Shown in pieces: positions 54,535-64,000 of a stretch of DNA of 64,000 bases; the stretch's first letter is position 1; every line of letters starts with the position of its first letter. The position numbers were made by a program, and so were the translations under genes. The notes beneath the pieces were generated by a model, which was not told the DNA's origin, did no database searches, and saw nothing but the letters and a program-made list of their open reading frames with translations. Where the stretch lies: NCBI RefSeq assembly GCF_042453785.1, contig NC_091677.1:32471001-32535000 (forward strand), given 5' to 3'. This stretch comes from Malus domestica. Lineage: Eukaryota; Streptophyta; Magnoliopsida; Rosales; Rosaceae.

Positions 54535-56276
54535 CCACACCCGTCCTTATTCAGTCTCTGGCTCTCTGCAACAAATGGAAAAAGCTTCAGAGCAGTTGAA
54601 CCTGAGACTGGGTTGAATTCTAGGAGGCACCGGTGAAACACAACATGCAGAGCATAGAAACAGCGGTGGCACAGTGTCAGCATCCTCAATTCCGCAGCAG
54701 CGTGTATGTTGCCACAACTCAGTGGTGTGTCTAAATCTATCCCACTTCCTCTCACACCAGCTTCTGCTCCTCATTTAGCTACTCCAAAAAGTACTACCAT
54801 TTCATCCAAGCCTTTAATTCCCATGACCACAAACCGTTCTATGATACAATAAGTATCTCTCAGTGCACTCTCAGCTGCTTGCTTTAGCTCTCTAATTGTT
54901 GAATGCTGTGGCATAACTACTACTTCACCAGGCGGCAACCCCCTCTTGAATTCGATTTCCTTATCAGTCGAACTGGGCAAGAGTTGGCAAAAGAATGTCA
55001 ACAACTGCTCTTCATCATCCCTAAATGAACATTCCTTCACGAATTGCTTGGCATCTAATACTGCTTGAGTAGCCAAATCTACTAGCTCTGATTCCGGGTA
55101 TGGGTATCCCAACAGCACGTGCTCATATAGATAAAGCACATCATTGTAAACATCAACTCCAGGAACTAGAGTTGCTGATTGAAAAGACTGAGCAACTCTC
55201 TTTCTCAGGTTCCAAGACCTTAACCCCATCTGCAAGATCACTGTGTACCCCAAAACCTGAGTTGCTGGGTTCACTGCACAGCACACGATGTGATTCCCAA
55301 CTATCACATTATTCATTGATTTCAGCACAGTTCAAGAGGCCAGTATCTCCAATACGTAAGCTAGCTGCATCTCGCACATCTTGCCGGGTCATCCAACCAT
55401 GACCGCTCTCTTTCTTTTCTTGCAATGCATTCACAATCACATCCGCTGCAAACTCGAGTCTTCTTGTAGGCCATCAGCTATCCATGTGAGCAATAATAGT
55501 ACCGAACTTCCTGCACCTCGCAGATTTTCCTTCATCGAGGGCTTGATCTGGAGGGTAACTTTGGTTGCAGATTTTACAGTGAAAGATGAAACAGCAGCAG
55601 GACCCATGACTTCTTCTGTCCAGGAACACTAGACTTGACAGTTAGCATAAAGCAGATAAGATCTTTGATTGTGATCAACTTTGTTTCACTCAAACTTCCG
55701 TAGTAGCGAATTATCTGTTTCAGTTCTTCACACTCGTCCATGTCAATGAAATCTTGAAGGATCCTTCCAAGTTCTAATGAGCTGAGAATCTCTATTGCTT
55801 ATTCATAATTGTGTTCTGTCACATCAAAACTGCCATGGCAGAATTGGTAACCCCACCTACCAAACCAAGAATGGCCATAAGCAACACCATGGAGAACGCG
55901 TAGATTCATTGAACGTTTCTTAGAGGCATCCTCAACGGTGATTTTTCCTGGAAAAGGGAGAAAACATCAAAACCAAGTCACGGATTTCAATAAAGTAATT
56001 GCAAAATCAGGAAATGGAGAGTTTTCTTTTACCTGGTTCGAAGATTAGTGCAAATTCTGTCCCAAAGATCCATAATCTCTCTGCCATAGAGATGCTTTGA
56101 ACCCCCTTCGGGTCCATTGATGCAGACCAAGTGAGCAAACCCATTACAGTAAATCAAGCCGTGTAAGAGGTGGGTAGGAAGATCAAGGCTACCATTAACC
56201 AGAGGCTTATGCCACTCATCATCTACTGGGATTATCATTTGGTACTTTCTCTTCGATACAAAGTAATTACTCCAAC
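54535..56276 (-). pseudogene. MMD1/MS1-type PHD-finger gene, 5'-truncated pseudogene
   Basis: The minus strand carries pieces in family order. One exon at 56033-56276 has YQMIIPVDDEWHKPLV, LPTHLLHGLIYCNGFAHL and YGREIMDLWDRICTNLRTR with good splice signals. Below 55948: VLHGVAYGHSWFGRWGYQFC, then a TAA within NYE-AIEILSSLELG (near 55800). Then LYLYEHVLLGYPYPESELVD, AVLDAKQFVKECSF and LPPGEVVVMPQHSTIRELK (54771-55328). Last, RCCGIEDADTVPPLFLCSAC, the end of the PHD finger, near 54650. The first half of the finger is missing and several frame changes occur. In Arabidopsis MMD1/DUET and MS1 act in the nucleus of male meiocytes and tapetum, reading histone H3K4 methylation. Here the N-terminal exon is also absent in the 1.1 kb upstream. 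This is a dead copy. Confidence 0.8.
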
Positions 56277-57345
56277 CTAAACAAACACAACATGTTATGA
56301 TTGCAGAACTCAGAAGCTGGAATGACTCTGGTACAGCACAATCAACTAGCAGACGTAAAAGCTAAACTATTTTCCCTTCATGATTTCTTGTTTAAGAAAA
56401 GCCAGCTAAGTAGCCATTTCTGTGTAAATTAGTAGTACATTAGGTTAGAGTAATACTAACTGTAACAATAATCTACCGGATGGAGAAATCGAATGACAGA
56501 ATTAGGGAAGTTACAAATTTTCTGTGGTTCCATTGCAAGAAGGAAGAATTACAAATTTCTGAATTCTGCATTCCAACAATTTAATCCAGCGACTTGCTTT
56601 GCTATGTTCAACCAACATCCAATTCCAAAATCCAACCCCAAAGTAGCAGAAACCCCCACTAGGAAAACTGACGAACACAGCTAAAGTAGCACATTGGTCG
56701 TTTATTTACTAGTACATTCAGTTTGACTTATATTAACTCTAACAATCATTCTTATATAAGAAATCCATTACAACTTCTCTAACCTTGGTTCCTTTCGAAG
56801 GAGAAAGGAGTTACAACCGCTCGAAAAACTGGTTTCTAGGATAAATGTAACTCAATTAACATGGTGGAATGACAGAATTAGGAATTGTTTCTAGGCTATA
56901 TAGGGAGACCAATTTTCTAACTTAGCCTCCTTTCCAAGAGGGAAAGAGTAAGAAATTTTCCAGCTTCTGCATTCTGCAGAATACAACTACATCCAGCAAC
57001 CAACATCAAATTTTCCAACCAAAATTTTCAACACCAAAGTAGCAGAACCCCAATCGAAAAACCGAGGAACAAAGCTAAAGATAAGCAATTCTTGGAACAG
57101 AAAAAAGTCAAGAAACCAAATTGAGAAATCAAAGAAACAATCACATTACAGTACACCAATTCTTGTTCTATAAAAAAAAAAAACCACACTGCAGCAGGGA
57201 AATTCGAATTCTTTAGCAGAAATCCACTTGAAAAAAAACCAAGGAATTGAAGAAATATAAGAAAATCTTGGAACACCAACGACCAATTCCTGACCCTAAA
57301 CAGAAGTATGCAGAAAACCAATTCCAAAATCAAGCTTCAAGCTTC

Positions 57346-57381
<36 letters not shown>

Positions 57382-57432
57382 CTCTCTTTCTCTCTCCTCC
57401 AAGACTCTGCTTTCTTGAAAAATCAATAACGA
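56277..57432. other. Intergenic DNA upstream of the PHD pseudogene
   Basis: No exon is recognised. The partial phrase GAAAAACTGGTTTCTAGG and related AGCAGAA(A)CCCCAATCG-type phrases near 56650 and 57043 recur loosely, suggesting an old duplication (AACATCCAATTCCAAAATCC near 56610 and a similar run near 57003). A CT microsatellite lies at about 57350-57379. Confidence 0.4.
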
Positions 57433-57437
57433 GTAAC

Positions 57438-60400
57438 TGTTAGGAATGTCGGTACTACAAGATAGAGAATGCACAAAGTAAAGTAGAAAATGGACACCAA
57501 AAATTTATGTGGTTCGGCAATTTATGCCTACGTCCACCAAACAAGGATCAATCTTCACTATATGAAAAGATGAGTACAACAAGAGTAGTCTTACCAAGCC
57601 AAAGACAAGGCTTGATGGATACAAGAAAGTAGGACACACACTTTCTATCACACTAAACTTCACTCACACAATGTGTAGTGGAACACTCTCACTCTCACTC
57701 TTGGAGTGGAACTCTAGCTTTGGACTTGATCCTTTGCTACTCACTACTCTCTTGATTTGTTGTTTCACTACAACATCACACCCATATTTATAGGTGAGGG
57801 TTTGGCATTCTACTAGTTTCTAGTGTATTCTTCAAACCTCTAGCATAGAAAGATCTAGACTAGCCACAAAAGTGTGGCTTCTAGATCTTTCCATTTGCAA
57901 CCAAGGAAGCTAGTACTCTCTAGCTTCTTCCATCAACTTAATAACATGCTAGAATTGTCTAGCATGCTCCAGCCATCTCTCTTGCTTACTAGAATAATCT
58001 AGAACATTGATCATGGGCTGGACCATATACCAACAATCTCCCCCTCCAGTCCATGAGGGAGGAATTCCGATCATGACTCCAAGTTACCTGGAGTCCATCC
58101 CAGCAGCCTTAATGCAGAATTCCAACTTTGATTTTGTGACCACCTTTGTCAACATGTCTGAAGAATTATTATCGGTATGAATCTTCTTCAGCTGTAGCAT
58201 CTTGTTCTCGATAGCATCTCTAATCCAGTGATAACGAATATCAATGTGCTTGGTGCGTGAATGGTATGCAGTGTTTTTGCTCAAATCCAGAGCACTCTGA
58301 CTATCACAATAAACGCCATAATCACTTTGTTTCAAACCCAACTCTTGGAGAAACCGCTTCAGCCACAACAACTCCTTGCATGCTTCTGTAGCGGCTATGT
58401 ATTCAGCCTCGGTTGTAGACAAAGCAACACACTTTTGCAACTTGGATTGCCAAGACACGGCTCCCCCTGCAAAAGTAAACAAGTACCCAGACGTAGATTT
58501 TCTACCATCCAGGTCACCTCCCATGTCAGCATCTGTAAATCCTTCTAAGATTGGTTTGGAACCGCCAAAGCACAAGCACATCTTAGAAGTCCCCTTCAAA
58601 TATCTGAGAATCCACTTAACAGCTTCCCAATGGTCTTTCCCTGGATTAGAGAGAAACCTGCTCACCACACCTACTGCATGAGCAATATCTGGCCGTGTGC
58701 ACACCATTGCATACATGATACTTCCTACTGCTGAAGAGTAGGGAACAACTGCCATTTTCTCCTTTTCTTCATATGTTTTTGGACACGACTCTTTGCTCAA
58801 CTTGATATGATTGGCTAAAGGTGAGCTTACCGATTTGGCTGTTTTCATGTTGAACCTTTCAAGCACCCGTTCAACATACTTTTCTTGTGACAGCCACAAC
58901 TTCTTGGATTTTCTGTCACGAATTATCTCCATGCCCAAAATCTGCTTGGCTGGCCCTAAGTCCTTCATGTCAAAGGACTTAGATAACTCTTCTTTGAGCT
59001 TTTTAATCATAAAAGCATCTTGACCGACAATCAACATGTCATCAACATAAAGCAACAAAATGATGAATTTACCTCCAGAAAATTGTTTGATATAGACACA
59101 AGAGTCAGCATGAGTTCTCTTGTACCCATTACTCACCATGAATGAGTTGAACTTCTTATTCCACTGTCTCGGAGCCTGCTTAAGACCATATAAACTTTTC
59201 TTGAGCTTGCACACCAAATTTTCTTTACCTTTGACTTCAAAGCCTTTGGGTTGCTCCATGTATATCTCCTCTTCTAAATTGCCGTGGAGAAATGCAGTTT
59301 TAACATCTAACTGCTCGAGCTCAAGATCCATGCTTGCTGCCATACCAAGGATAACTCGAATGGAAGTCATCTTCACCACCGGTGAGAAAATCTCATCAAA
59401 GTCAACTCCTTTCTTTTGACCAAAACCTTTGACAACCAAACGAGCCTTGTACCTTGTCATGTTGTCGTCTCTTTTCAATTTGAACACCCACTTGTTTTTC
59501 AATGCTTTCCTGCCCTTTGGAAGCTCCACAAGCTCATAGGTATCATTCTTTGATAAGGAATCCATCTCCGACTCCATTGCCTTCATCCATTTGTCACTGT
59601 CGTTATGAGCTTTGGCATCCTCATATGTTTCGGGCTCTCCATAATTAGTCAACATGATATACTCTGATGAAGAATACTTGGTAGACGGTCTTCGACTTCT
59701 GATGGATCTTCTGACCTGATCTTCATTCTCTTGCGGGGCTAGAGGCTCCCCCTGATTGGATTCTCCTTGAATCTGCTCTTCTTGACTAGGCTCCCCCTGA
59801 TCAGCAATCTCATGGTCTGGCACATCTTGATCAGGCTCCTCTTGATCAGCATTATCTGATTCTGCAGGCACTTCATTGGCAGTTGCTTCAGGGATGTCAT
59901 CGTGACTTTCTTCATCTGAAACTAATGGATCAACTCCTCTGACTGCGCCATCTGGTTGTGCCTCTTTATCCGAATCCCCAATTGTTTGATCTTCATAAAA
60001 GACCACGTCTCTACTTCGGATAAACTTCTTCTGGTATGGGTCCCATAATCTGTAACCAAAATCTTCACCGCCATAACCAAGAAAGATGCACGGTGTAGCT
60101 TTGTAGTCTAACTTCGATCTCTGCTCTTTGGGCACATGCACAAAAGCTTTGCAACCAAACACCTTCAGATGAGAGTAAGACACATCATTACCAGTCCATA
60201 CTCTCTCTGGAACATCAAGACCTAATGGTACTGATGGAGATCGGTTGATCAAATAGCAGGCTGTCCTTACAGCTTCACCCCAGAACTGCTTAGATAACTT
60301 TGCAGTCCTCAACATACACCTGACTTTCTCCATGATGGTTCGGTTCATTCTTTCAGCAACACCGTTATGTTGTGGAGTTCCAGGAACTGTCTTCTCATGA

Positions 60401-62730
60401 CGTATGCCATGTTTTACACAATACTCTCTAAACTGGTGAGATGTGTACTCGCCGCCGTTGTCGCTACGAAGGCACTTGAGAGGTTTCCCAGTTTCCCTCT
60501 CCACCATGGCATGGAACTCCTGGAATGTCTGAAACACCTGGTCTTTGGATTTCAACAAATACACCCACACCCTTCGTGAAGCATCATCAATATAAGTAAC
60601 AAAATATTTATTTCTTCCAAGTGACTCGACTTCCATGGGACCACACACATCTGAATAAACAAGATCTAACAAGTTTCCTTTCTTTGTAGATGGAACAGAA
60701 AAACTAACTCTTCTTTGTTTTCCGAATAAACAATGCTCACAAGAGTTTAACGACGTACCTTTGGCAAAGGGAATATGAGACTTCTTTGCCAAAACTTGTA
60801 GGCCTTTCTCGCTCATGTGGCCTAGCCTTTTATGCCACAAGTCTAGAGATGAGTCTTCCACAGCATTCAACTCACCTTTCAAAACCTTGGCATTTGACCG
60901 GTACAACGTACAACAAAGTCGTGCTCTTGCTACCACCATTAAGCCTTTAGTAAGCTTCAATTTTCCTTCGCCAATATGGTGATAATATCCTTGTCGATCA
61001 AGGGTACCGATGGATATCAGATTGAGACGTATATCAGGAATATGTCTCACATCTTTCAACATCAATTGGCAGCCGAGATTAGTTCTTAAGCAGATATCAC
61101 CAATTCCAAGAATTTTGGAATAGCTTTCATTCCCCATCTTCACTATGCCAAAGTCACCTTCTTTGTATGTACTGAAGAACTCCCGTTTGGACGTAGCATG
61201 GAAGGAAGCTCCATTATCAAAGATCCATTCAATGTCTCTGTCAGAGTTGCCCATATGCAGACATTCACCAACAGACAATATTTCTGGTACATCACCACAG
61301 ATGACAGCGGTGGTATTGCCAGTATCATCTTTCTTCTGATTGTTTCCTTCCCTTTGCTCTCTCTTCCAAACTCGACAATTTTTCTTCATATGGCCTTCTT
61401 TGCCACAGTGGTGGCATGCACCCCTGAACTTTGACTTGGATCGGCTAGGACTCCTGCCATGACCTCTAGGCCCTCTACTCTTGCTTCTTCCGCGGTTCTC
61501 TGTGACAAATACTTGGCTGCTATCTGTGCCAGAAGTCTTTCTCCTTGTTTCTTCATTGAGCATGCTATTTTTAACATTATCAAGAGTAAGAACACCATTA
61601 GAAGCAGAGTTACTTATACTCACCACAAAGGTCTCCCAACTGTCTGGCAAGGATCCAAGTAACAAGAGCGCTTGTAGCTCGTCCTCGATCGTCATTTTCA
61701 TAGTAGCCAACTGGTTGATGATATTCTGGAAATTGTTCAAGTGTTCTGCTACACTTAAACCATCCTTGTACTTCACATTGATGAGCTCTTTGATCAAGAA
61801 GGCTTTCTTGGCTGGAGTTTTCTTCTCGAACAAGGACTCAAGCTTTGTCCAAAACTCGCGAGCATTGGTTTCATTAGACACATGGTGAAAAACACTATCG
61901 TCCACCCATTGTCTAATTGTGCCAATAGCCTTGCGATTCATCTTCTTCCACTCGGCATCGGACATGCTCTCGGGCTTAGCGGCATCTCCTTCAATTGGCT
62001 CATGCAAATCCTTGCAATAGAGAATGTCCTCCATCCTTGGCTTCCATGTTACCCAATTGGAGTTGGTGAGTTTGATCATAGTGCCACTTCCTTCCATCTC
62101 GCAGTACGAGCCAACCGGGCTCTGATACCACTTGTTAGGAATGTCGGTACTACAAGATAGAGAATGCACAAAGTAAAGTAGAAAATGGACACCAAAAATT
62201 TATGTGGTTCGGCAATTTATGCCTACGTCCACCAAACAAGGATCAATCTTCACTATATGAAAAGATGAGTACAACAAGAGTAGTCTTACCAAGCCAAAGA
62301 CAAGGCTTGATGGATACAAGAAAGTAGGACACACACTTTCTATCACACTAAACTTCACTCACACAATGTGTAGTGGAACACTCTCACTCTCACTCTTGGA
62401 GTGGAACTCTAGCTTTGGACTTGATCCTTTGCTACTCACTACTCTCTTGATTTGTTGTTTCACTACAACATCACACCCATATTTATAGGTGAGGGTTTGG
62501 CATTCTACTAGTTTCTAGTGTATTCTTCAAACCTCTAGCATAGAAAGATCTAGACTAGCCACAAAAGTGTGGCTTCTAGATCTTTCCATTTGCAACCAAG
62601 GAAGCTAGTACTCTCTAGCTTCTTCCATCAACTTAATAACATGCTAGAATTGTCTAGCATGCTCCAGCCATCTCTCTTGCTTACTAGAATAATCTAGAAC
62701 ATTGATCATGGGCTGGACCATATACCAACA
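57438..62730 (-). mobile_element. Ty1/copia LTR retrotransposon, Tork/Tnt1-like lineage; looks whole and young
   Basis: 5293 bp with the direct repeat GTAAC on both sides (57433-57437 and 62731-62735). The LTRs 57438-58035 and 62133-62730 are each 598 bp, start TGTTAGGAATG, end ATACCAACA, and read as identical, so insertion was very recent. On the minus strand TGGTATCAGAGC (initiator methionine tRNA site) follows the 5' LTR, and a GGAGGGGGAGAT polypurine tract precedes the 3' LTR. Each LTR holds a TATA-like ATATTTATAGG. A single long frame fills the interior. Nearest relative from memory: tobacco Tnt1/Tork. Confidence 0.92.
58084..62097 (-). CDS. Copia gag-pol polyprotein of the young element
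   Basis: One frame of about 1337 residues from the ATG at 62097 (MEGSGTMIKLTNSNWVTWK); the longer frame to its right has no earlier ATG. In order: gag (UBN2-type, LLLGSLPDSWETFVVSI), zinc knuckle CHHCGKEGHMKKNC, protease region, GAG-pre-integrase domain (LWHKRLGHMSEKGL), integrase core (SDNGGEYTS, GTPQHNGVAERMNRTI), an acidic spacer rich in PDQE, reverse transcriptase (YKARLVVKGFGQKKGVDFDE, LKQAPRQWNKKF, LLLYVDDMLIVG) and RNase H (YCDSQSALDLSKN, RTKHIDIRYHWIRD). Copia elements usually make gag and pol from one frame, as here. The polyprotein encodes everything for reverse transcription and integration in virus-like particles. Confidence 0.9.
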   Translation of the reverse strand: MEGSGTMIKLTNSNWVTWKPRMEDILYCKDLHEPIEGDAAKPESMSDAEWKKMNRKAIGTIRQWVDDSVFHHVSNETNAREFWTKLESLFEKKTPAKKAFLIKELINVKYKDGLSVAEHLNNFQNIINQLATMKMTIEDELQALLLLGSLPDSWETFVVSISNSASNGVLTLDNVKNSMLNEETRRKTSGTDSSQVFVTENRGRSKSRGPRGHGRSPSRSKSKFRGACHHCGKEGHMKKNCRVWKREQREGNNQKKDDTGNTTAVICGDVPEILSVGECLHMGNSDRDIEWIFDNGASFHATSKREFFSTYKEGDFGIVKMGNESYSKILGIGDICLRTNLGCQLMLKDVRHIPDIRLNLISIGTLDRQGYYHHIGEGKLKLTKGLMVVARARLCCTLYRSNAKVLKGELNAVEDSSLDLWHKRLGHMSEKGLQVLAKKSHIPFAKGTSLNSCEHCLFGKQRRVSFSVPSTKKGNLLDLVYSDVCGPMEVESLGRNKYFVTYIDDASRRVWVYLLKSKDQVFQTFQEFHAMVERETGKPLKCLRSDNGGEYTSHQFREYCVKHGIRHEKTVPGTPQHNGVAERMNRTIMEKVRCMLRTAKLSKQFWGEAVRTACYLINRSPSVPLGLDVPERVWTGNDVSYSHLKVFGCKAFVHVPKEQRSKLDYKATPCIFLGYGGEDFGYRLWDPYQKKFIRSRDVVFYEDQTIGDSDKEAQPDGAVRGVDPLVSDEESHDDIPEATANEVPAESDNADQEEPDQDVPDHEIADQGEPSQEEQIQGESNQGEPLAPQENEDQVRRSIRSRRPSTKYSSSEYIMLTNYGEPETYEDAKAHNDSDKWMKAMESEMDSLSKNDTYELVELPKGRKALKNKWVFKLKRDDNMTRYKARLVVKGFGQKKGVDFDEIFSPVVKMTSIRVILGMAASMDLELEQLDVKTAFLHGNLEEEIYMEQPKGFEVKGKENLVCKLKKSLYGLKQAPRQWNKKFNSFMVSNGYKRTHADSCVYIKQFSGGKFIILLLYVDDMLIVGQDAFMIKKLKEELSKSFDMKDLGPAKQILGMEIIRDRKSKKLWLSQEKYVERVLERFNMKTAKSVSSPLANHIKLSKESCPKTYEEKEKMAVVPYSSAVGSIMYAMVCTRPDIAHAVGVVSRFLSNPGKDHWEAVKWILRYLKGTSKMCLCFGGSKPILEGFTDADMGGDLDGRKSTSGYLFTFAGGAVSWQSKLQKCVALSTTEAEYIAATEACKELLWLKRFLQELGLKQSDYGVYCDSQSALDLSKNTAYHSRTKHIDIRYHWIRDAIENKMLQLKKIHTDNNSSDMLTKVVTKSKLEFCIKAAGMDSR

Positions 62731-62735
62731 GTAAC

Positions 62736-64000
62736 GACCTCAAGAAAAGTTGTTAAAGGGGGAGTTTGTCAGTTACAACTTTCAGGCTCTGCTTCTTGAG
62801 TTCTCGCAAATACAATTTTCCCGCTGAAATGGAGTGTGAGTTGAATTACAATAATGCTCCTCCTATGAGAGATAACTACAAGTTTTACCAGTGGATTGTT
62901 GCCCTTGAGGCTTTTGTAATATGTGTATTTTAGTCATTTAGGGCGGTTAGACATCACTGAATCATTCCACGCACTAGCCTTCATGCGCGTGAGGAGCGCG
63001 TGTGGAAGGCATTTTTTTGAGTCACAATGTGTTAAGGGCGACTTACGCGTTTTATATATATTTATATGCGTAAATTGACAAAAGGAAAGTCAAATATTTG
63101 AAATAAATGAATAATCTTAGATTATGCTAGAGAAAATAATATTTAATAAACAATTGATTGAATTACATTATTGCTAGCCTATTATGAGGCTAAGTCCATC
63201 CCCTCACTCTTAGTGTAGATAATATCGTTTGTTCAAAAAAAAAATCATTTGACAACTAATTTAATCACATTATTATGCGGGTGCAAAAGAATTTTTTTAT
63301 AATCGGCATTACATACCTTTTAAGATGTTTTGAACGTGTTTCAAAATATAGAAAATAATATTTAATGAAAATCTGATTAATCACATTATTACTAACTTAT
63401 TATGAGGTACTAATTATATAAAATAAAAAAATAAAAAATGTACAAAAAAATTAATTATTAAAAAGCACTGTTAAAATGACGAAAATACTCTTGCAACATT
63501 TGATGCATTATTTTGAGCTGCTTTCAAAGTTTTTTGTTTGAGGAGCATTTCTATCTATTTATTTGGGTGAAGCTTGTGACCCCCAAAAATCACTATTCAA
63601 AAGCCTGCCGACTTTATATATAAGATGAACGTATCAAGTGTGAACAGATTTTTTGAGCACTCACTTTGGGAAAGTCGATCCGTTTTAGAGTGAAAAGGAC
63701 AAGGACAATGTCAATGATGGATTTAATATTCCAATTTTTTGGTGTTCCATTGTTAAAAGGTTTAAATTTTTTAGATAGAAATAGAGCGCAAAGCGCGGAA
63801 AAAAAGAATTCAGTTTATTGCATACATGTCAACAGATATCGACATATGATGCAGCAATCTAATGAGTAATGTCGAGAGAATTTGTAGAGTATTGTTGATG
63901 TAACCTATCGAGATATGCCTAACCGATATCACATTAAACATTTGGTAAACACAAAAATGACTTGCACCAAACATTCAAAGAGTTCTCAAAAAACTTCTCC
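62736..64000. other. Intergenic DNA right of the copia element, with a SINE 3' fragment
   Basis: AT-rich, with no gene recognised. At about 63168-63245 the body and tail of the first SINE family recur (TACATTATTGCTAGCCTATT, TAGATAATATCGTTTGTTC, A-run) without the head, so it is 5'-truncated. A shorter, diverged trace of the same body (ATCACATTATTACTAACTTATT) lies near 63390. The 67-residue frame at 63666 has no motif. Confidence 0.5.

Overview
This is plant nuclear DNA from a dicot, most likely a rosid and probably a member of the rose family near apple or pear. The reasons are a DYW-class pentatricopeptide editing gene, TMK-type and U-box genes, AT-rich noncoding DNA, and dense plant repeats (Ty1/copia and Ty3/gypsy LTR elements, Mutator-like elements, MITEs, tRNA-derived SINEs, L1-type LINE remnants). 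The rose-family placement rests on repeat families I associate with that group and is tentative.

Left third (1-24 kb), gene-rich. It holds the C-terminal exon of a GFO/IDH/MocA oxidoreductase (about 952-1573, +); an intact DYW-type PPR gene matching Arabidopsis At3g14330/CREF3 (2576-4540, +); a single-QALGGH zinc-finger repressor of the ZFP4 type (6460-7227, -); a PUB20/21-type U-box E3 ligase with a W-box-rich promoter (14002-15342, +); and a two-exon TMK receptor-like kinase (15832-20022, -) arranged tail to tail with it. Between the genes lie MITEs, SINE pieces, two LINE tails, a 1.2 kb LINE-derived retroposon with target duplications, and a long near-perfect hairpin beside a copia fossil.

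Middle (25-43 kb). A three-deep nest: a small MITE is split by a non-autonomous LTR element (25519-31971), which is itself split by a 4.9 kb Mutator-like element (25934-30864). That element has 9-bp target duplications, about 0.55 kb inverted repeats, a FAR1-type transposase gene, and a captured, rearranged piece of the nucleoporin gene SEH1. Next comes an intact methyltransferase-like gene (33092-34291, +), then a 7.4 kb degraded gypsy-type LTR element (35469-42865) with a proline-rich tandem-repeat frame and an antisense reading frame.

Right third (43-64 kb), mostly repeats. It includes a degenerate satellite-like array (46.8-47.5 kb), a 4 kb non-autonomous LTR element (47615-51612) carrying four tandem arrays and a captured LURP-one gene piece, a PLATZ zinc-binding gene with an abnormal splice donor (53204-54084), the ruin of an MMD1/MS1-type PHD-finger gene (about 54535-56276, -), and a young, apparently whole copia element with identical LTRs (57438-62730).

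The host genes look like independent loci and not a pathway. The main story is gene-fragment capture and nesting by transposable elements around ordinary housekeeping, defence and developmental genes. I found no tRNA, rRNA or CRISPR.
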